NCBI GenBank assembly: GCA_021734595.1 | Contig: JAIPIO010000160.1 | Location: forward strand, 1 to 9,222 | Length of the DNA stretch: 9,222 nucleotides | From: Kiritimatiellales bacterium | Lineage (GTDB): Bacteria; Verrucomicrobiota; Kiritimatiellia; Kiritimatiellales; Pontiellaceae | Direction: 5' to 3' | Part shown: positions 1-5,195 of the stretch, piece by piece | Layout of the letters: the number at the start of each line of letters is the position of its first letter | Numbering within the stretch: position 1 is the first letter of the stretch | Position numbers and translations under genes: made by a program | The notes under the pieces: generated by a model | The model's input: the letters and a program-made list of their open reading frames with translations, nothing else | Databases searched by the model: none | What the model was told of the DNA's origin: nothing

Positions 1-1164
<1,164 letters not shown>

Positions 1165-1244
1165 TCCCAACTCCCTTCGTTGAATAAATGCGTAAGCGGC
1201 AAAAACACTAGCCGTAAAAAGCCATCATTACAAGGACGGTGTGG

Positions 1245-1260
1245 TTTCCAGCCATTGGAC
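1245..1260 (-). repeat. TTCCAATG-NN-TGGAA palindrome, single copy
   Basis: Read on the minus strand this is TCCAATGGCTGGAAA, which differs from the copies on either side of the propeller gene mainly in its first base and in the two central bases. It lies about 80 bases upstream of the sulfatase start and points the same way as that gene. Its function is unknown; see the finding on the repeat family. Confidence 0.6.
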
Positions 1261-1266
1261 AGTTGG

Positions 1267-1285
1267 CCGTGAGGCGGGCTCACGG
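1267..1285. repeat. Perfect inverted repeat (hairpin), 7-bp stem
   Basis: CCGTGAG (1267-1273) and CTCACGG (1279-1285) are perfect reverse complements around a 5-base loop. The repeat lies between the regulator and the sulfatase, about 100 bases before the sulfatase start. There is no adjoining T-run on either strand, so a classical intrinsic terminator is not supported. It could be a transcript-processing or attenuating hairpin, or part of a repeated intergenic element. Confidence 0.45.
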
Positions 1286-1302
1286 AACCCGTCTTACATC
1301 TC

Positions 1303-1354
1303 TGGAGGTATAGCGTCCACGTTGTCCGCGGACGCCGGGGACGGCGTCCCTCCA
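1303..1354. repeat. Intergenic foldback element with alternative stems
   Basis: TGGAGG (1303-1308) pairs with CCTCCA (1349-1354) as an outer stem. Inside, GGACGCCG (1330-1337) pairs perfectly with CGGCGTCC (1342-1349) around a GGGA tetraloop. The segment GGACGC (1330-1335) could instead pair with GCGTCC (1313-1318), and GTCCGCGGAC (1324-1333) is itself a perfect 10-base palindrome. The element starts 44 bases downstream of the regulator stop codon on the minus strand. It may help end that transcript, but no U-tract follows. The layout suggests a dispersed intergenic repeat. Confidence 0.45.
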
Positions 1355-1397
1355 CAGCATTCTTCCACACATCCAGTCATCCATCCTTCCAATCCGC

Positions 1398-2540
1398 CTA
1401 GGAGTGGGACTGCCGATACTTAGTGGGGGTGGTGCCGGCGGAACGGCTGAAGGCGCGGCTGAAATGCTCGGCGCTGGTGAAGCCGGACTCCTCGGCGATT
1501 TCGTAGTGCTTCATGTCGGTGTTGGCGAGCAGCGTCTGGGCTTTCTCGACCCGCTTGCGCGACAGTTCGGCTCCGATGGAGCGGCCGACGTAGCGTTCGA
1601 ATGCGCGGTAGAGCCCGCAGCGCGACATGGTGCCGGTTTTCAGGATATCCTCCACGCTGATCGGCTCGCTGAAGTGTTCCCAGATAAACCGCAACGCGGC
1701 TGCCACCTGCGGGTGCTCGATGGCGAGGATGTTGCTGCTCTGCCGGACAACGATTTCCTTGGGCTCGATGATGGCCGGGTGTTGCGGCGCGGCTTCGCCG
1801 TGCATCAGGCGGTCGAGCAGGGCGGCCCCTTCGTAGGCCAGCCGCTCGCGGTTGGTGTCGACGCTGGTGATGGGCACCGGCGCGGAGCGGCAGACGATTT
1901 CGTTGTTGTCGATTCCGATGATGGCCACTTGGTCGGGCACCTTCAGCCCAATGGCTTCGCAGGCACTGATCAGGTGGTTGGCGCGGTTGTCGCTCTGGGC
2001 GAGGATGCCGATGGGCTTGGGCAGCAGCTCCAGCTCGCGCTGTAGCCACGTCATCCAGCTTTCGCCGGATTTGCGCGCAGCCGACGCGCCCCAGTCGAGC
2101 AGGCGGAATTCGGCTCCGGCGGCTTTGATGCGGCTTTGGAATCCGTCGAGCCGGCCGAGGATATCCGATGCATCGGTAAACTTAAGAAACGCGGTCTGGG
2201 TGAATCCGCGATCGAGCAGGTGCTCGGCGGCCATCTCGCCGCTGCGCCGGTTGTCGAGCAGGACGTGGTGGCCACAATCGACGTCGGCGCTGAGGTTGAC
2301 CACTGCCGCGCCGGAGTTGCGGACATAGTCGACGATGTCGTGGCGGTCGGGGTAGAGCAGGGTGATGATGCCGTCGCCGCTCCAGAATTCGGGGATGGTG
2401 CCGTAGTACATCATGCTGGTTTCGAGAATCCAGCCGGCCTCCTGGCAGTAGCGCCAGATGCCGCGCCGCAGCTGGGGATCGTTGTAGCCCAGCGCAATCA
2501 GCACCCGCTTGCGGTCTTCGTTGTCAGCGATTTTCTGCAT
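1398..2540 (-). CDS. XylR-like transcription regulator (substrate-binding domain plus AraC-type HTH)
   Basis: This 380-residue protein has two parts. Residues about 12-265 resemble the type I periplasmic-binding (LacI/XylR) sensor fold: RVLIALGYNDPQLRRGIWRYC at the start, then LLDNRRSGEMAAEHLLDRG, then VAIIGIDNNEIVC and PITSVDTNRERLAYEGAALL. Residues about 276-377 form an AraC-type double helix-turn-helix, with the second helix pair visible in IAEESGFTSAEHFSRAFSRSAGTTPTKYRQ. This order and length match E. coli XylR, so the protein probably binds a sugar in the cytoplasm and then activates transcription. No N-terminal LacI HTH is present. The start at 2540 gives a normal N-terminus, although no strong Shine-Dalgarno sequence precedes it. 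It lies upstream of the sulfatase on the same strand and is divergent from the propeller gene. The effector sugar is unknown; the neighbours suggest a sulfated-glycan breakdown product. Confidence 0.93.
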   Translation of the reverse strand: MQKIADNEDRKRVLIALGYNDPQLRRGIWRYCQEAGWILETSMMYYGTIPEFWSGDGIITLLYPDRHDIVDYVRNSGAAVVNLSADVDCGHHVLLDNRRSGEMAAEHLLDRGFTQTAFLKFTDASDILGRLDGFQSRIKAAGAEFRLLDWGASAARKSGESWMTWLQRELELLPKPIGILAQSDNRANHLISACEAIGLKVPDQVAIIGIDNNEIVCRSAPVPITSVDTNRERLAYEGAALLDRLMHGEAAPQHPAIIEPKEIVVRQSSNILAIEHPQVAAALRFIWEHFSEPISVEDILKTGTMSRCGLYRAFERYVGRSIGAELSRKRVEKAQTLLANTDMKHYEIAEESGFTSAEHFSRAFSRSAGTTPTKYRQSHS

Positions 2541-2599
2541 GCCGCATATAAAACGGCATAGGTATACGATCTGACAAGAGGATAATGCCGGATGGCATT
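2539..2599. promoter_or_regulatory. Candidate operator: four ATGCCG-type half-sites in two inverted pairs
   Basis: The divergent region holds ATGCCG at 2539-2544 and CGGCAT at 2554-2559 (an inverted pair), then AATGCC at 2584-2589 and GGCATT at 2594-2599 (a second inverted pair with a 4-base gap). The first half-site overlaps the start codon of the regulator, as expected for an autoregulatory site, and the second pair abuts a possible promoter for the propeller gene. Assignment to the neighbouring regulator is inference from position and symmetry. Confidence 0.35.
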
Positions 2600-2626
2600 G
2601 ATTAATGTATTCTAGTCGTGTATTAA
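2598..2626 (+). promoter_or_regulatory. Possible sigma70-type promoter for the propeller gene
   Basis: TTGATT (2598-2603) and TATTAA (2621-2626) are separated by 17 bases, and each matches four of six consensus positions. Transcription would begin near 2633, about 95 bases before the ATG at 2730. The palindromic repeats would then lie in the 5' leader. This is a pattern match only, and promoter preferences of the host are unknown. Confidence 0.3.
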
Positions 2627-2637
2627 GGCAAACATTC

Positions 2638-2706
2638 TTCCAATGTCTGGAAATTCCTGCGGGAAACGTCCAATGGTTGGAAGATGTTTTCCAATGATTG
2701 GAAAAA
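2638..2706. repeat. Cluster of three TTCCAATG-NN-TGGAA palindromes
   Basis: The copies are TTCCAATGTCTGGAA (2638-2652), TCCAATGGTTGGA (2669-2681), and a third with perfect 9-base arms, TTTTCCAAT / ATTGGAAAA (2687-2695 and 2697-2705) around a single central G. Their centres are at 2645, 2675 and 2696, that is 30 and 21 bases apart. They lie in the leader of the propeller gene, just upstream of its ribosome-binding site. The last two copies form a 35-base unit that recurs at 4100-4134 with the same spacing. Confidence 0.75.
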
Positions 2707-2729
2707 GATGGATTGAAAGGAGATGGTCA

Positions 2730-3965
2730 ATGAACAAGAAGATGTTTCTGAAGGTTGTACTATTGGTATGTGTTTTTGTTTCCGTTTCAGCGATTGCCGG
2801 CGACTGGCCGCAGTGGCGCGGCGTCAACCGCGACGGCTATTCGACCGATACCGGTCTTTCGAACAAATGGCCATCGTCCGGCCCCAAGCTGGTCTGGAAG
2901 ATCAAGACCATCGGGGAAGGCTTCTCCACCCCGTCGGTTGCGAATGGAAAAATTTACGTCATGGGTGACAAGGATGGTGCCTGCCGGGTTTTCGCGCTCA
3001 AGGAATCCGACGGGAAGATTCTTTGGGACACCAAGGTGGGCGAACCGGGCGGCCATAAGAAATATCCGGGTCCGCGCTCCACGCCCACCGTTGACGGCAA
3101 CGTGATCTACAGTCTGACGCAGAACGGCGATCTCTACTGCCTTGCGGCCAAGGACGGCAAGGTGGTGTGGCAGAAAAACCTGGGCGATGATTTTGGCGGT
3201 AAGATGATGTCGGGCTGGAAGTGGTCCGAGTCGGTGCTGATCGACGGCGACAAGCTGCTGTGCACACCCGGCGGGACCGAAGGAACCGTCATTGCACTCA
3301 ACAAGAAAACCGGAAAGAAGATCTGGCGCTGCAAGGATCTGACGGATCCCGCCAGCTACTCATCCATCATGAACTGGAACCATGGCGGTGTACCGCAGTA
3401 TGTGCAGTTCACCAGCAAGAGCGTGGCGGGAATCGATGCCAAGACCGGTAAGCTGTTGTGGCGCGGCGACCGCCCGGGCAAGACCGCCATCGTCACCACG
3501 CCGGTGATGAAGGACGACATGGTTTTTGTCACCTCCGCCTATAATATTGGATGCAACATGTTCAAGGTGGATGTTTCCGGTGCGACGTTTTCCACAAAAG
3601 AAGTCTACGCGAACAAGGATCTCCAGAGCCACCATGGCGGCGTGGTGCTGGTGGGCGACCACGTCTACGGCACCAGCAAGAAAACGCTCGTCTGCATGGA
3701 CATCGCCACCGGCAAGGTGGTGTGGGAGGATGACAGCGTCGGCAAGGGGGCCATCGCATACGCCGACGGCATGCTCGTTGTCCGGGGCGAGAAGGACGGA
3801 GCCGTTGCACTGGTCAAAGCCGAACCCGGCAAGTACCAGGAACTGGGTCGCTTCGACCAGCCGGACCGCAGCGATCACAAGGCCTGGCCGCATCCCGTCA
3901 TCGCCAACGGCCGCCTCTATCTGCGCGACCAGGATCTATTGCTCTGCTATGACTTAACGAAATGA
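2730..3965 (+). CDS. Exported PQQ-like beta-propeller protein
   Basis: From the ATG at 2730 the protein has 411 residues. The start is chosen because AAAGGAGA (2716-2723) sits just upstream and the N-terminus is then a clean signal peptide (residues 1-23, KMFLKVVLLVCVFVSVSAIA) followed by GDWPQWRG at 24-31. That DWPQWRG motif opens many secreted propellers in planctomycetes and verrucomicrobia. PQQ/BamB-like blades repeat the pattern D/K-G-K-hydrophobic-hydrophobic-W: SDGKILWD (93-100), KDGKVVWQ (141-148), KTGKKIWR (193-200), KTGKLLWR (238-245) and ATGKVVWE (326-333). An earlier in-frame ATG at 2643 would place the palindromic repeats inside the coding sequence and is unlikely. There is no sign of a cytochrome domain or of dehydrogenase catalytic features, so I read it as a structural, binding or unassigned propeller in the periplasm or at the surface. 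It is divergent from the regulator. Confidence 0.92.
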   Translation: MNKKMFLKVVLLVCVFVSVSAIAGDWPQWRGVNRDGYSTDTGLSNKWPSSGPKLVWKIKTIGEGFSTPSVANGKIYVMGDKDGACRVFALKESDGKILWDTKVGEPGGHKKYPGPRSTPTVDGNVIYSLTQNGDLYCLAAKDGKVVWQKNLGDDFGGKMMSGWKWSESVLIDGDKLLCTPGGTEGTVIALNKKTGKKIWRCKDLTDPASYSSIMNWNHGGVPQYVQFTSKSVAGIDAKTGKLLWRGDRPGKTAIVTTPVMKDDMVFVTSAYNIGCNMFKVDVSGATFSTKEVYANKDLQSHHGGVVLVGDHVYGTSKKTLVCMDIATGKVVWEDDSVGKGAIAYADGMLVVRGEKDGAVALVKAEPGKYQELGRFDQPDRSDHKAWPHPVIANGRLYLRDQDLLLCYDLTK

Positions 3966-3972
3966 TGTGTAG

Positions 3973-3991
3973 TTTTTCCAATGGTTGGAAA
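3973..3991. repeat. TTCCAATG-NN-TGGAA palindrome downstream of the propeller gene
   Basis: TTTCCAATGGTTGGAAA (3975-3991) is centred on 3983 and begins about ten bases after the stop codon of the propeller gene. It belongs to the same family as the copies upstream of that gene, so the gene is bracketed by them. Confidence 0.7.
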
Positions 3992-4003
3992 TCTCGGCGA
4001 GCC

Positions 4004-4090
4004 GGTGTAGGGGACGTGCTTCCCGTCTGCGGGAACGCGTAACGTAATACAGGCTACCCGCTTTGCGGGGAAGCCTGTCCTACAACACCA
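4004..4090. repeat. Large intergenic foldback with two inner hairpins
   Basis: GGTGTAGG near the left end pairs with CCTACAACACC near the right end (one unpaired base). Two hairpins lie between them. The first is TTCCCG (4020-4025) with CGGGAA (4030-4035) around a TCTG loop. The second is ACAGGCT (4049-4055) with AGCCTGT (4072-4078), continuing through CCCGC (4057-4061) and GCGGG (4065-4069) to a TTT loop. Together these could form a three-way junction in RNA or a cruciform in DNA. The element lies between palindromes at 3973-3991 and 4099-4135, after the propeller gene. It could end transcription or be a non-autonomous mobile repeat; no T-run follows directly. Confidence 0.55.
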
Positions 4091-4098
4091 GTTGAAAC

Positions 4099-4135
4099 TT
4101 CCAATGCCTGGAAAGGATTTTCCAACGGTTGGAAG
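4099..4135. repeat. Pair of TTCCAATG-NN-TGGAA palindromes, 21-base spacing
   Basis: TTCCAATGCCTGGAA (4099-4113) and TTCCAACGGTTGGAA (4120-4134) have centres at 4106 and 4127. The 21-base spacing equals that of the last two copies before the propeller gene (2675 and 2696), and the intervening bases are similar. This indicates a repeated unit of two palindromes. It lies directly upstream of the FNT channel gene. Confidence 0.7.
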
Positions 4136-4210
4136 TTTTGGCATGATGCGTCAAACGGGTATGGAGATTCTATGATAGTCTTCGAAGCGAGGATGCTAAT
4201 GGGGGAAACC

Positions 4211-5059
4211 ATGGAAGAAGCAATAACCGATGCCTATGTGCCGGCGGACATGGCCAAACGCGCCGAGGCTTCGGCGATCCGCAAAGCGAACCGCGATTTT
4301 GTCAGCGCCTTTTTTCTGGCGGTGCAGGCGGGATCGTTCATCGCTTTCGGTGCGGCGCTCTATACTTCGGTCATCCACGACTCCGTGCTGGGATTTGGCC
4401 TGACCAGGCTGATCGGCGGGCTGGCTTTTTCGCTCGGCCTTGTGCTGGTGATCGTTGCCGGTGCCGACCTGTTTACCGGCGACACGTTGATGGTCATGGG
4501 CTGTTTTACCGGTAAGATTAAGGTGCGGCAGATGCTTCGCGGGTGGGCGTTTGTGTTTCTCGGCAACCTGATCGGTGCGTTGGCCATTGTGATGCTGGTG
4601 TATCTCAGCGGACACTGGCTGGGCAACTCGGGCGCGATTGGCGCCAAGGCTCTGGCCATCGCCAACGCCAAGGTCAATCTGACGTTCACGCAGGCCTTTG
4701 CCAGCGGCATGCTTTGCAACATTCTCGTCTGCCTTGCCATCTGGCTCTGCTACAGCAGCCGCTCCGTGACCGATAAAATCATGTCGATCATTTTCCCCAT
4801 CACCGCGTTCGTGGCCATGGGCTTCGAGCACTCGATCGCCAACATGTATTTCATCCCCGCCGGCCTGCTGTTGAGGCACAATCCGGATATCGTTGCCCTG
4901 CTTAACGGCGCCGATCTTTCGAACCTCACGATGCATGGATTCTGGATCAAAAACCTGCTGCCGGTCGTGATCGGCAACATGGTTGGCGGCGCGATCTTTG
5001 TCGGCGCGGTCTACTGGATCCTCTACCTGCGAAAACCGTCGCTTCCCGCGGACGGGTAG
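4211..5059 (+). CDS. Formate/nitrite transporter (FNT) family channel
   Basis: From the ATG at 4211 the protein has 282 residues, close to E. coli FocA (285). It is a pentameric inner-membrane channel family for small monovalent anions: formate, nitrite or hydrosulfide. Both family signatures are present: VIVAGADLFTG (80-90) and SGMLCNILVCLA (165-176). The pore histidine appears in GFEHSIANMYFIP as H207, near FocA H209. About six hydrophobic helices can be seen. PADMAKRAE close to the N-terminus matches the FocA N-terminus (PAAMAKVAE), which with GGGGGA at 4201-4206 favours 4211. In-frame ATGs at 4172, 4193 and 4199 are possible; the one at 4172 has GGAG five bases upstream and would add 13 residues. 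Formate export during fermentation is the commonest role in anaerobes, but the substrate cannot be decided here. It is not obviously co-transcribed with either neighbour. Confidence 0.93.
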   Translation: MEEAITDAYVPADMAKRAEASAIRKANRDFVSAFFLAVQAGSFIAFGAALYTSVIHDSVLGFGLTRLIGGLAFSLGLVLVIVAGADLFTGDTLMVMGCFTGKIKVRQMLRGWAFVFLGNLIGALAIVMLVYLSGHWLGNSGAIGAKALAIANAKVNLTFTQAFASGMLCNILVCLAIWLCYSSRSVTDKIMSIIFPITAFVAMGFEHSIANMYFIPAGLLLRHNPDIVALLNGADLSNLTMHGFWIKNLLPVVIGNMVGGAIFVGAVYWILYLRKPSLPADG

Positions 5060-5178
5060 GCGATCCCTAAACCCAAGACATGCAACAACCGTTTAACATC
5101 GCGCGGCAATTACACGATCCACGGGCTGATCTTTTTACCTTTCACTTTTTTGCGGGAGTTGCGACTCTTGGTTTACTT

Positions 5179-5186
5179 GGAGGAGG
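5179..5186 (+). promoter_or_regulatory. Strong ribosome-binding site deciding the start at 5196
   Basis: GGAGGAGG lies nine bases before the ATG at 5196, which supports that start over the in-frame ATG at 5220, although the latter would give a more usual signal peptide start (MKFRSLLAMCIA). The rest of the 5060-5178 gap holds no clear terminator or promoter that I can defend. Confidence 0.55.
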
Positions 5187-5195
5187 TTTTTACCA

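Noticed and set aside
2643..2729. Earlier in-frame start for the propeller protein
   Set aside because: It would translate the intergenic palindromes and put 29 residues before a normal signal peptide; the ATG at 2730 has a good ribosome-binding site.
2638..4135. Palindromic repeats considered as a CRISPR array
   Set aside because: Repeats are short and imperfect, spacers are not of uniform length, a gene lies between the clusters, and no cas gene is present.
3947..4144. Small 65-codon minus-strand frame after the propeller gene
   Set aside because: It is made of translated palindromic repeats and the foldback element and overlaps the 3' end of the propeller gene.
4196..4936. 246-codon minus-strand frame opposite the FNT channel
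   Set aside because: The plus frame has both FNT signatures; the antisense product is rich in H, Q and R with no domain or ribosome-binding site.
5120..5150. Terminator after the FNT gene (GATC..GATC followed by T-rich sequence)
   Set aside because: The stem is only four base pairs and the T-run is broken, so it is not convincing.
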